Source: Candidatus Desulfovibrio intestinipullorum
GTDB lineage: Bacteria; Desulfobacterota; Desulfovibrionia; Desulfovibrionales; Desulfovibrionaceae
Length of the DNA: 42,206 bases
NCBI GenBank assembly: GCA_019113165.1
Contig: DXHV01000041.1
Span: 1-42,206 of the forward strand
Reading direction: 5' to 3'
Below the pieces are notes generated by a model, which worked only from the letters and a program-made list of their open reading frames with translations, was not told the origin of the DNA and made no database searches. Made by a program: the position numbers and the translations under genes. This document shows positions 16,999-25,248 of the stretch, in pieces (the stretch's first letter is position 1; every line of letters begins with the position of its first letter).

Positions 16999-17991
16999 TC
17001 AGCTGCGATCCCCGAAGCCCTGCGGGTGCTGCACATGCCAGTTCCAGGCAGAGGCAATGATTTCCTCTATGCCGGCCTCTGGCTGCCAGCCAAGAACGGT
17101 CCTGGCCCTGTCGGAAGACGCCACCAGCTGGGCCGGGTCGCCCGCACGGCGGCCTTCCACCTTTGCAGGCACAGGGTGGCCGGTGACCTTTCGGGCGGCC
17201 TCCACCATTTCAAAGACCGAAAAGCCCTGGCCGTTGCCGAGATTGCAGACCAGGGGGCTGCCGCCGTCCTTGAGGTAGTCCAGGGCCCTGATATGGGCAT
17301 CGGCCAGATCCATGACATGGAGGTAGTCGCGGATGCAGGATCCGTCCCTGGTGGGATAGTCGTCGCCAAAGATGGAGATGTGCGAGCGCCTGCCCAGGGG
17401 CACCTGCAGAATCAGGGGGATGAGATGGCTCTCGGGATGGTGATCCTCGCCAATGTGGCCGTCGGCCAGGGCGCCGCCCACGTTGAAGTAGCGCAGGGAC
17501 ACCCAGCGGATGCCGCAGGCCTCGCCGGCCCAGCGCATCATGCGCTCCATGATGAGCTTGCTCTCGCCATAGGGGTTGGTGGGATTCTTGGGATCGTCCT
17601 CGCTGATGGGCACGCGCTCCGGTTCCCCGTAGACGGCGGCCGTGGAGGAAAAGACCAGGCGATCCACGTGATGGCGGGCCATGCCCTCAAGCAGGGACTG
17701 CATGCCGCCCACGTTGTTGTTGAAGTACTTCAGAGGCTGCACCACGCTCTCGCCGACCAGGGAGAAGGCCGCAAAGTGCATGACAGCCTCAATCTGCTGC
17801 TCGGAAAAGACGCGATCCAGGTCTGCGGCACTGCGCAAATCGCCCTCGTAGAAGCGGGCGTTTGGGTGCACGGCCTGCCTGTGGCCCGTGACCAGGTTGT
17901 CCAGGACAACAACGTCCTCGCCACGCTCCACAAGGGCATGGACATTGTGGGAGCCAATGTAGCCGGCTCCGCCGATGACAAGTATGCTCAT
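16999..17991 (-). CDS. galE: UDP-glucose 4-epimerase
   Basis: Interconverts UDP-glucose and UDP-galactose, supplying galactose for lipopolysaccharide or capsule. The 330 residues carry the NAD-binding GGAGYIGSH at the N-terminus, VMHFAAFSLVGES, the catalytic Ser-Thr pair in SSTAAVYGEP and YxxxK in NPYGESKLIMERMM, then SLRYFNVGGA, YPTRDGSCIRDYLHVMDLA and NLGNGQGFSVFEM. Length and motifs match GalE closely. AAGGAAG stands about nine bases ahead of ATG 17991. It is a monocistronic-looking minus-strand gene, about 170 bp from the radical SAM gene's stop. Confidence 0.96.
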   Translation of the reverse strand: MSILVIGGAGYIGSHNVHALVERGEDVVVLDNLVTGHRQAVHPNARFYEGDLRSAADLDRVFSEQQIEAVMHFAAFSLVGESVVQPLKYFNNNVGGMQSLLEGMARHHVDRLVFSSTAAVYGEPERVPISEDDPKNPTNPYGESKLIMERMMRWAGEACGIRWVSLRYFNVGGALADGHIGEDHHPESHLIPLILQVPLGRRSHISIFGDDYPTRDGSCIRDYLHVMDLADAHIRALDYLKDGGSPLVCNLGNGQGFSVFEMVEAARKVTGHPVPAKVEGRRAGDPAQLVASSDRARTVLGWQPEAGIEEIIASAWNWHVQHPQGFGDRS

Positions 17992-18164
17992 GAGAACTGC
18001 TTCCTTACACTAGGGGGATGTCGATGGGAACGACAGGATCGTGCGGGCTCGAAAGCCTCCAGGCTCGCTGCTCATGAAGCATACAGAACAAAAATGCGTT
18101 CATGAACGGCGCGCCCTGCATGAGAGCGTTTCAGACTCTTTTTGGCAACACGAACTTTTGTACG

Positions 18165-19607
18165 CTACTGCTCGCGAATGGTCCTGTCGCCGTCTGTACA
18201 GGACTCTGTGTCTTCGGGCAGATCGTGGGGCATGTCCTCGGCTTCGGAGCCCAGCAGGGGCACGTGTTCCATGTCAGGCGCTGGCATGTGCCATTCTCCC
18301 GGCATGGGCGCCGACAGCTGCGCCCTTTCGCCCACATAGGGGTTGAAATAGCCGTAGCGCAGCCAGGGACAGGCCTTGCGCAGGCGCTTCATGAAGGACT
18401 TGAGGCCCATGGAGGGGCCCATGGGCACATCCTTCATGAGATCGAGATAGTACTCGGGGTCAATGTTCAGGTTGCGCCACTGTATCATGCTCACGCCCTG
18501 CTCGCCCACCAGGCGGCTCAGGGCGTCGAGCTCCTCTTCCGTGTCCGTGATGCCCGGGAAGTAGAGCAGGTTCAGGGACACCCACAGTCCGTTGCGCCTG
18601 GCCACGGCTATGGAGTTCTTCACATCCTGGAAGCTGTAGCCGTGGGGCCGGTAGTAGCGGACATAGACCTCTTCTCTGGCGCTGTTGAGGCTCACCCGCA
18701 TGCTGGAGAGGCCGGCCTTTGCCAGCCGCTCCACGGCCTCGGTCCTGGAGGCATTGGTATTGCAGTTCACGGTGCCGGACCCATTGTGGGAGCGGTAGAG
18801 GGCCACGCTGTCGCAGAGCAGATCCGCGTTCATGAGCGGGTCGCCCTCGCAGCCCTGGCCAAAGGAGAAGATGGGCACCTTGTGCTCGCGCTCGGCGTGG
18901 ATGCGCATGACCTCGTCGATTTCCTCGGGCGTGGGCGTGAAGGTCAGGCGGCACTGCGGAGTCACGGCAATGGGCGAGTCCGCTTCCTGCTCGGAGATGC
19001 AGCCTATGCAGCGGGCATTGCAGGTCCTGGAGCTGGGCAGGGGCGCCTCGTAGCGGCCCAGGGCAAAGTTGCGGGCTGCCGGGCAGTCGTAGCGCATGAC
19101 GCAGTTGGTGAGAATGTGCTCCACCAGGCGGTTCCTGGGGTACTGGGCCAGGAGCCTGCGCACGTTCTTCTCGATGCGGCCGGCAGGGATGGCGGAAAAC
19201 TGCTGCCTCGGGTCCGTGTCCACCTTGCGGGCACAGATCCAGAAGCGGTCCTCGGCAAAGCCCACGGCGCCGTAGGCAAAGAGCGGCAGCATGGCCGCAG
19301 ACTCTTCCTTTTCGTACACGGGATGGCCGGAGAGGGTGTAGCCAGGCGCCGCAAAGGCGGCCACGGCCAGGTCTTCGCAGACCTGCACCTCGCCGCTTTC
19401 CGGATCAAGGCCCACGGCCCTGCGTCCGGGCAGAAGAAAAAGCTCGCTCTCCTCGGGCAGGGGGGTGAGCTCGTCCGGGCGCGGCGTGCCCCACTGCTCG
19501 CCCCTGCGAACCAGCATCAGCAGGTCCGGCTCGTCATAGATATTGCCCTGCCTGTCGGCCACCACCAGACAGGGGGTCAGATCCTTGTGTCTGTTCTTGC
19601 TGCTCAT
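18165..19607 (-). CDS. Radical SAM protein with an unusual N-terminal domain
   Basis: A 480-aa radical SAM enzyme. The cluster motif CNARCIGC gives Cys196-X3-Cys200-X2-Cys203, followed by FGQGCEGDPLM (the SAM-binding GEGDP-like strand) and SSMRVSLNSAREEVYVRYYRP, then SLNLLYFPGITDTEEEL. This is the order of a complete radical SAM barrel. The first ~190 residues form an extra domain that I do not recognise. It contains a second Cys pair, NCVMRYDCPAARNFALGRYE, just before the barrel. The C-terminal ~70 residues include the acidic tail SEAEDMPHDLPEDTES. The substrate is unknown. ATG 19607 has AACAGG a few bases ahead. The gene is divergent from the AsmA-like gene, with a palindrome between them. 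Confidence 0.85.
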   Translation of the reverse strand: MSSKNRHKDLTPCLVVADRQGNIYDEPDLLMLVRRGEQWGTPRPDELTPLPEESELFLLPGRRAVGLDPESGEVQVCEDLAVAAFAAPGYTLSGHPVYEKEESAAMLPLFAYGAVGFAEDRFWICARKVDTDPRQQFSAIPAGRIEKNVRRLLAQYPRNRLVEHILTNCVMRYDCPAARNFALGRYEAPLPSSRTCNARCIGCISEQEADSPIAVTPQCRLTFTPTPEEIDEVMRIHAEREHKVPIFSFGQGCEGDPLMNADLLCDSVALYRSHNGSGTVNCNTNASRTEAVERLAKAGLSSMRVSLNSAREEVYVRYYRPHGYSFQDVKNSIAVARRNGLWVSLNLLYFPGITDTEEELDALSRLVGEQGVSMIQWRNLNIDPEYYLDLMKDVPMGPSMGLKSFMKRLRKACPWLRYGYFNPYVGERAQLSAPMPGEWHMPAPDMEHVPLLGSEAEDMPHDLPEDTESCTDGDRTIREQ

Positions 19608-19694
19608 TGTTTACCTGTTCGTGCGCAAATCGACATGCAACTGTCTGCGCTGTCTCTCGTACACTGCCTGCGATCCCCATGGACCGCAAAAAAA

Positions 19695-19708
19695 CGTGAA
19701 ATTTCACG
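19695..19708. promoter_or_regulatory. Perfect 14-bp palindrome between divergent genes
   Basis: CGTGAAATTTCACG is a perfect dyad located 88 bp upstream of the radical SAM start and 86 bp upstream of the earliest AsmA start. The half sites GTGA and TCAC recall CRP/FNR- and Rex-type operators, but the spacing (4 bp between GTGA and TCAC rather than 6) differs from both. A repressor or activator site shared by the divergent genes is the natural guess. Confidence 0.5.
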
Positions 19709-19780
19709 GACCCCAAGTCTGCCCTAAAAGTCCCTGCCCTGGCAAGAGCCGCAAAAAGGGCCTGTTTCAGCCCCTATTGC

Positions 19781-19786
19781 AAGGAG
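19781..19786 (+). promoter_or_regulatory. Strong Shine-Dalgarno site ahead of the AsmA-like gene
   Basis: AAGGAG stands 18 bases before TTG 19805, the first in-frame start of the AsmA-like gene. That is much longer than the usual 5-9 bases, and no ATG, GTG or TTG lies at a normal distance. It either serves the TTG poorly or marks a start lost to mutation. Confidence 0.4.
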
Positions 19787-19804
19787 AATCGCAGCCTTAC
19801 CTGC

Positions 19805-22800
19805 TTGCCCTGCCTATCAGTCTGGCATATACCTGAAAGCGGACGGGAAGTCCCGGGGGCAGTCTCCCGAAACTGCCCTGTACGCCCGCAGGACACGCCC
19901 ATCCCGTGCCCCTTCCCCCCTGAACCTGCACACCATCTGCGCCTGCCGGCTCATCCGGATCTTCACGCCTCGTCCGCCTCTCACGCATTCCGGGCCTCCT
20001 GCCCCGTTCCCGAAGCTCCCAAGATCATGCCTGCCCTGCATCCTTCATCCAAGAATCCTTCATCCAAGAATCCTTCATCCAAGAATCCTTCGTCCCAAAA
20101 TCATTCTTCCCAAAATCCTTCCTGCGAGCTCTCCTCCAGGCAGTCCACCCCCTCCTCTGATCAGGGCCCTGCCCACACAAACGGTGTGCCCGGAGCCAGG
20201 AACAGGGCCGTGCGTCTGGACAGCCTGACCCAGCCATCGTCTTCGGCCGATCACGAGCCCGATCGCCGTGCAGACCGCGAGGTGAGCGACCTGCTGTCGG
20301 CGCCCCTCTCCCTGCACCCCGGGGATGGCGAACAGGCAGGCGCAGGGGCCGGGGAAGGAACCGGCAGCCCCCGGACAGCATCCGGGCGCCACCTGTGGCC
20401 CTGGGAACGCGATGCGGGCCAGAGCAGGGACAACCAGCTCCTGAACGAGAGCGACGAAGACGGGCCGGAAAAGGACGGCAAGGCAGCGGACCAACAGAAG
20501 GAACGCGGCCTCGAACAGGCCCCGGCGGAGCGTGCGCAGCAGAATGATGGGCTGGATGATGGGCTGAACGATGGACTGGACGATGGGCTGGATGTGCAGC
20601 AGACAGGGGCGCAAAAGCAGGCACACCCCGCGGCCGGACGCCTGACTCCCGGCACAGGCCCTGTCAGCGATCCGCATCCTGATCAGGATGACACTCCGGA
20701 TCAGGACATACCCGACACAGCCCTGCCCTTCGCAGGCCCTGATACCCTGCTCGACAACATGTTTGCGAGCAGTCCCGAACCGGAAGCGGACAAGGGGGCC
20801 GCAGCGTCTGCCGGACGTGACAGATCCCGGCAGGAAGCACAAAAGAAGACTCAGGGCAAGCAGGAGACGCCCCGGAAGGCGCCGTGGCCTGCCAGGATGT
20901 TCTCCGCCAGACGGCTTGTGACTGCCTGCAAGCTCTTGTGCATTGTCTTTTGCGGCCTGCTCGTCCTGCTTTTGTCCGGCCTGCTCCTGATCCAGCTCAA
21001 CATGGACCGCATCACAAGCCTTGCCCTGCAGCAGGTGGCCGACGCCACGGGCTGCGAGATGACCATCGCCTCGGCCGAACTGCGCCTTCTGCCCCTGCCG
21101 GCCTTGAGCCTTGAAAGGGTCCAGGTCCACCCGGGCGAGACCCCCCTTGTGGCCGGCAGTCCCTTCAGGGATGTGCACTTTACGGCCGAGAGCATTGCCT
21201 TTGCCCCCAACTTCATCTCCCTTCTGCAGGGACGGGTGGAACCAGAGCAAATAGAGATCGTGCGCCCCGTGTTCAGGGGACGCCTGACCTCAGCCCTCAG
21301 CGATCTGGCAGGCCTCTTCGACAAACCCGGGCAGGAGGCGGGCAAGCCCCTCAATCTTGAAAGGATCCTGCCCGTGCACTGCGCCCTGCGTCTTGAGGAG
21401 GCCTTCCTTGCCCTGACAGACAAGGAAGGAGCCCTGGTGCGCCTGGACGCGCTCTCCCTGGATCTCACCCTCACCAATGTGCCCCTGGCCCGTGCCCTCA
21501 ACGGCCTGAAAGGCTCCTGCACCCTGCGCAGGGCGTCTGTGCAGACCAGGGACTTTGCAGGTCAGGTGGCGGATCTTTCCCTTGAGGGAAAGACGTCGCT
21601 GACCGATCCCCTGCACGACTGCGACGTGCGCCTGAGGCTGCGCTCGGCCGTCACGCCCCTGCAATTTGCCCTGGCGACAGATCTGCACCTGGAAGGCCAG
21701 GGCGAAGGCTGGCCTGCCCTGGCCGGCAGTCTCGCCGGAAGCTTTGCCCTGGAAGAGGCCGTCATCCCCTACGAGATCACGGGCCGCCTCAATCCGGGCC
21801 AGGATGTGCGCAAGTACGCCCGCCTTCTGCCCGCAGACTGGCACAAGTACCAGGCCCACGGCCTGGAGCTGAAAACACTCTCTTTAGGCGAGGACGTCCT
21901 GAGCCTTGATGGCGCCCTGCTCCTGCAGCCCGGCAATCCGGCCGTGGCCGGCCGTCTGAACATCGAACGGGTGAGCCTCACCCGCTGGCTCACCTTTGCA
22001 AGGGATTTGTGTCCTGGCCTGCAGCTGGCCCTGGACGACATCACCAACGGCTTCATCGACTTCTACCTGGACACGCGCAAGCTCGAGGCCCCGCGCATAC
22101 AGGCCACGGCGGCCGACGCCACCTTCCGGGGCCGGGGCGGCGTGGCCTCCTGGCAGGACATTGTCATCTTCCTGGACATGAAGAGCGACTTTGTGGACCT
22201 GGGGCGGGCCATTCCCGAGGCCGTGGGCCAGAAAAAACCTGCGCCCGTCTTTGGCCACAAGCCCCTTACCGATCTCGACATGGCCGACCTCTTCCCGCAA
22301 ACCGCACCTGACAGCAGTCGGAACAAGGCACAACCCGCCACCGATCAGGCCGGGGACAAGGGGAAACAGGGAAAGGCTGCCCCAGGCACACCTGCGTCAG
22401 GGACGGCTGCCAGAGCGTCCGGGGACGCAAAGGGACGGGGCACAGCGTCTCGGGGGGCAGAGGCCTCCTCGCCCGGCATTGACTACGACATCCGCCTGGG
22501 TGCGGCCAAAATCCACTACGGCTATGTGGATTTGCAGGAAGGCGGGGTCATCATCCACCCCGGCACCACCAGCCAGGGCCGGCGCTGTGCGCGGCTCGAC
22601 ATCAAAAGCGGCCTTTTCGACGGATCCTGCACAGGCTTTGGCAATTTCGGCAGTGTGGACGGCGTGAGCCTCTACGAGTTCAACATACAGACCAGGAAGG
22701 TCAACCTGGCCAGGCTGCACAAGGCCATGGACTTCATCCCCATAACCAGGGGCACAGGCTCCTGCCAGGTGCAGGTCACAAGCAGAGGATCCGAGATAGA

Positions 22801-24349
22801 GCGCTTCCTTGCCAATCTGCGCGGCACGGTGCGTGTCACGGCGGCCAATGCCTTCATCGCAAAGGATCCGGAGTTCTTCTCGCCCCTGCAGGCGGACGTG
22901 ACCCTGAACATTGCCACGGCTGCCTATCAGAACGGAGCCCTGGGGCTTTCCGGGCACTGGGATGTGCAGGCTCAGGGCAGCAAGGGCTGGGCGGCGGACG
23001 TTTCCATGCCCAGGGGCATGATCTGGTTTGGCGGCAGCGGTCCCAAATCCGGCCTCTACTTTGACGATCTGCCCATCCACCTGGAAGGCCGCAGACTGGA
23101 ACACCTCTTCGAGGACCTGAAGACCAGGGAGGTGCCCCTCTCTGCCAGGGGCCGGATCTCCTGCAATGCCGCGAAACTCATGGTGCGGCTGCACGAGGGT
23201 GCCTTCTCCTTCCCGGGCCTTGCCCTGAACGGCGCCGTGACCGTGCAGACCGGCACGGACTCCCCCTTCCTCATCCGCTGCGAGGCCGCAAAGGCCAGGG
23301 TGCATGTGCCGGAACTGGTACGTGCCCTGACCGGCCGCGTGCAGAAGGTGCCGGCAGCCCTTGAGCAGATGACCTTCACGGACACGCGCCTTGAGGCCAC
23401 GAACAAGAGCGTGCGCCTGCAGGCCTTCTCAACCAGCATTGACCGGACCAGGGTGTCCGGCTCCCTGGGCATGTCCCTTGGCAGAAGCCAGCCCGAGCTT
23501 GACTTTGTGCTGCGCTGCGGAGCTGTGGACCTTGATGCCCATCTTGGCACGGACAAGAAGGACGGGAAAAAGGCGGCAGGGCCAGCTCCCGCCAGGACCT
23601 GGGATCTTTCCGCCATGAAGGAGTTTTCGGCCCAGGGCATCGTCAGGGCCGACTCCCTGCGCGTGAAGAAGGTCACCATCGGCAACCTGGTGCTGCCCCT
23701 GAACCTGAACAACGGCACCCTCAGTGTGCCTTCCCTCCAGGGACAGCTCTATGGCGGCAGGCTCACAGGCCAGGGCTCCGTGCACTTTGACAGGGGCCTT
23801 TCCTTTACCTCCAGCTTCAGGGTCACGCAGTGCGACATAGGCGCCCTGTTGCGCGAGCGCACGAAGAAGGGCCTTTTTACGGGCAAGAGCGACTTTACGG
23901 CCCTGCTCTCCTCGTCCATGACAGGCCCGGATCAGCTGACCCGCAATCTCAACGGCCGCATCTCCCTGCAGGGAGGATCGGGCAGCTATCAGCCCGTGGA
24001 CGAGCAGATGCGGCCCAAGGGCAGCCCCACCCTCATTGACAGGACGCAGTGCACGGGCGTCATTACCAGCGGCGTGCTGCGCACCAGCGACTTTGCCCTG
24101 GTGGGCCCGGGTCTGCGCCTGACCGGCGAGGGCTGGTTCGATCTGGCCCGCGAGACCATGGATGTGCGCTTTGTGGCCGATCTGAACAATCTTCCCAACA
24201 TCCCCATCCGCCTGCACGGTACCTTTGACAAGCCCGAAACCGACATCAGCGGCGGCATGGTCATTCTCAATGCCCTGGGCGGCCTTGCCAGGGGCATCTT
24301 CAACCTGGTCGGCGGCGTGGTGGGCGGCATTGTGGGGCTCTTCAGCTGA
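19805..24349 (+). CDS. Giant AsmA-like inner-membrane protein
   Basis: Up to 1514 aa. Residues ~75-365 are low-complexity, Pro/Ser/Asp/Gln-rich and probably disordered, with two in-frame minisatellites. One transmembrane helix follows, LLCIVFCGLLVLLLSGLLLI (~375-395). The periplasmic part starts LNMDRITSLALQQVADATGC, AEL RLLPLPALSLERV, the AsmA signature, and continues as a long beta-rich region. It ends with an AsmA_2-type domain (FALVGPGLRLTGEGWFDL, IPIRLHGTFDKPETDISGG). AsmA-like proteins (AsmA, YhdP, TamB) are thought to bridge the envelope and move phospholipids to the outer membrane. Candidate starts are TTG 19805 (distant AAGGAG) or ATG 20027 (no Shine-Dalgarno). Repeat units that are multiples of three show that coding extends at least back to 20041. 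Confidence 0.88.
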   Translation: MPCLSVWHIPESGREVPGAVSRNCPVRPQDTPIPCPFPPEPAHHLRLPAHPDLHASSASHAFRASCPVPEAPKIMPALHPSSKNPSSKNPSSKNPSSQNHSSQNPSCELSSRQSTPSSDQGPAHTNGVPGARNRAVRLDSLTQPSSSADHEPDRRADREVSDLLSAPLSLHPGDGEQAGAGAGEGTGSPRTASGRHLWPWERDAGQSRDNQLLNESDEDGPEKDGKAADQQKERGLEQAPAERAQQNDGLDDGLNDGLDDGLDVQQTGAQKQAHPAAGRLTPGTGPVSDPHPDQDDTPDQDIPDTALPFAGPDTLLDNMFASSPEPEADKGAAASAGRDRSRQEAQKKTQGKQETPRKAPWPARMFSARRLVTACKLLCIVFCGLLVLLLSGLLLIQLNMDRITSLALQQVADATGCEMTIASAELRLLPLPALSLERVQVHPGETPLVAGSPFRDVHFTAESIAFAPNFISLLQGRVEPEQIEIVRPVFRGRLTSALSDLAGLFDKPGQEAGKPLNLERILPVHCALRLEEAFLALTDKEGALVRLDALSLDLTLTNVPLARALNGLKGSCTLRRASVQTRDFAGQVADLSLEGKTSLTDPLHDCDVRLRLRSAVTPLQFALATDLHLEGQGEGWPALAGSLAGSFALEEAVIPYEITGRLNPGQDVRKYARLLPADWHKYQAHGLELKTLSLGEDVLSLDGALLLQPGNPAVAGRLNIERVSLTRWLTFARDLCPGLQLALDDITNGFIDFYLDTRKLEAPRIQATAADATFRGRGGVASWQDIVIFLDMKSDFVDLGRAIPEAVGQKKPAPVFGHKPLTDLDMADLFPQTAPDSSRNKAQPATDQAGDKGKQGKAAPGTPASGTAARASGDAKGRGTASRGAEASSPGIDYDIRLGAAKIHYGYVDLQEGGVIIHPGTTSQGRRCARLDIKSGLFDGSCTGFGNFGSVDGVSLYEFNIQTRKVNLARLHKAMDFIPITRGTGSCQVQVTSRGSEIERFLANLRGTVRVTAANAFIAKDPEFFSPLQADVTLNIATAAYQNGALGLSGHWDVQAQGSKGWAADVSMPRGMIWFGGSGPKSGLYFDDLPIHLEGRRLEHLFEDLKTREVPLSARGRISCNAAKLMVRLHEGAFSFPGLALNGAVTVQTGTDSPFLIRCEAAKARVHVPELVRALTGRVQKVPAALEQMTFTDTRLEATNKSVRLQAFSTSIDRTRVSGSLGMSLGRSQPELDFVLRCGAVDLDAHLGTDKKDGKKAAGPAPARTWDLSAMKEFSAQGIVRADSLRVKKVTIGNLVLPLNLNNGTLSVPSLQGQLYGGRLTGQGSVHFDRGLSFTSSFRVTQCDIGALLRERTKKGLFTGKSDFTALLSSSMTGPDQLTRNLNGRISLQGGSGSYQPVDEQMRPKGSPTLIDRTQCTGVITSGVLRTSDFALVGPGLRLTGEGWFDLARETMDVRFVADLNNLPNIPIRLHGTFDKPETDISGGMVILNALGGLARGIFNLVGGVVGGIVGLFS
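20041..20115 (+). repeat. Five tandem 15-bp repeats inside the AsmA-like gene
   Basis: Unit TCCTTCATCCAAGAA occurs three times exactly (20041-20085) and then twice in diverged form (20086-20115), with a partial sixth copy. Each unit encodes one Asn-Pro-Ser-Ser-Lys-type pentapeptide, so copy-number change keeps the frame. Confidence 0.9.
20543..20590 (+). repeat. Four tandem 12-bp repeats inside the AsmA-like gene
   Basis: Units AATGATGGGCTG, GATGATGGGCTG, AACGATGGACTG and GACGATGGGCTG each encode Asn/Asp-Asp-Gly-Leu. Length variation by slippage would leave the reading frame intact. Confidence 0.9.
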
Positions 24350-24371
24350 CGGCAAAAAGTCGCAGCCCGTC

Positions 24372-24400
24372 TTGACACAAGCCCCTGCTGCGTGTAGAGA
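24372..24400 (+). promoter_or_regulatory. Putative adk promoter
   Basis: Perfect TTGACA (24372-24377), 17-bp spacer, TAGAGA (24395-24400). Transcription would begin near 24407, about 43 bp before adk. This separates adk from the upstream AsmA-like gene. Confidence 0.6.
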
Positions 24401-24449
24401 AAGGACGCTTGTCTATTTTTTCACACTCTTTTTACAAGAGAGGGGCACC

Positions 24450-25121
24450 ATGAATATTCTTATCTTCGGACCCAACGGCAGTGGCAAGGGCACCCAGGGT
24501 GAACTTGTCAAACAGAAATACAACCTCGCCCACATCGAATCCGGAGCCATCTTCCGTGAAAACATCAAGGGCGGCACCGAGCTCGGCAAGCAGGCCAAGG
24601 CCTACATCGAACGCGGCGACCTTGTGCCCGACTCCATCACCATCCCCATGGTCCTGGACACCCTCAAGACCAAGGGCAAGGACGGCTGGCTGCTCGACGG
24701 CTTCCCCCGCAACATGGTGCAGGCCGAAATGCTGTGGAACGCCCTGCAGGAAGCCGGCATCAAGCTGGACTACGTCATCGAGATCCTGCTGCCCCGTGAA
24801 ATCGCCCGCAACCGCATAATGGGCCGCCGCCTCTGCCAGAACAACAACAACCACCCCAACAACATCTTCATTGACGCCATCAAGCCCAATGGCGACAAGT
24901 GCCGCGTGTGCGGTGGCGATCTGAGCACCCGTGCCGACGACCAGGACGAGGCTGCCATCAACAAGCGCCACGACATCTACTACAACACCGAAAACGGCAC
25001 CCTGGCCGCTGCCTACTACTTCAAGAAGCTGGCCCAGGAAGGCAAGACCAAGTACATCGAACTCGACGGTCAGGGCACCATCGAGGCCATCAAGGACGAC
25101 CTGCTGAGCAAGCTTGCCTAA
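24450..25121 (+). CDS. adk: Adenylate kinase with Desulfovibrio-type metal site
   Basis: Catalyses ATP + AMP to 2 ADP in the cytosol. The 223 residues carry the P-loop GPNGSGKGT (7-15), AMP site ESGAIFRENI, GWLLDGFPRN and LID arginine-rich NRIMGRRL. The LID domain has Cys129-X5-His135-X15-Cys151-X2-Cys154, which would hold a metal ion (zinc, cobalt or iron in the Desulfovibrio enzymes known to me). The LID is Asn-rich (CQNNNNHPNN), unlike the usual zinc-finger LID of Gram-positive bacteria. ATG 24450 follows AGAGAGGGG. The reading frame is open well upstream into asmA but that part is a shadow. Own promoter and terminator indicate a single-gene transcript. Confidence 0.96.
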   Translation: MNILIFGPNGSGKGTQGELVKQKYNLAHIESGAIFRENIKGGTELGKQAKAYIERGDLVPDSITIPMVLDTLKTKGKDGWLLDGFPRNMVQAEMLWNALQEAGIKLDYVIEILLPREIARNRIMGRRLCQNNNNHPNNIFIDAIKPNGDKCRVCGGDLSTRADDQDEAAINKRHDIYYNTENGTLAAAYYFKKLAQEGKTKYIELDGQGTIEAIKDDLLSKLA

Positions 25122-25152
25122 CGTCCCATCCGTTTTCCCGAATGTGATCGCC

Positions 25153-25193
25153 AAGGGGCGGCCGGTTCCACAGAACCCGGCCGCCCCTTCTTG
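25153..25193 (+). terminator. adk terminator
   Basis: A strong GC-rich hairpin: left arm 25153-25168 (AAGGGGCGGCCGGTTC) and right arm 25173-25189 with one bulged base, followed by TCTTGTGTTT. It begins 31 bp after the adk stop. Confidence 0.8.
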
Positions 25194-25248
25194 TGTTTCC
25201 TGCCTGCCTTTCTTCCTGCCCTGCTTCTGCCGGGCACTTGTCCTGTTC

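Noticed and set aside
19695-19708. Rex or CRP/FNR operator
   Set aside because: The half sites fit, but GTGA and TCAC are 4 bp apart instead of 6, so I report only a palindrome of unknown binder.
20041-20115. CRISPR-like short repeats
   Set aside because: The units are directly adjacent, 15 bp long, without spacers, and lie inside a reading frame; this is a coding minisatellite.
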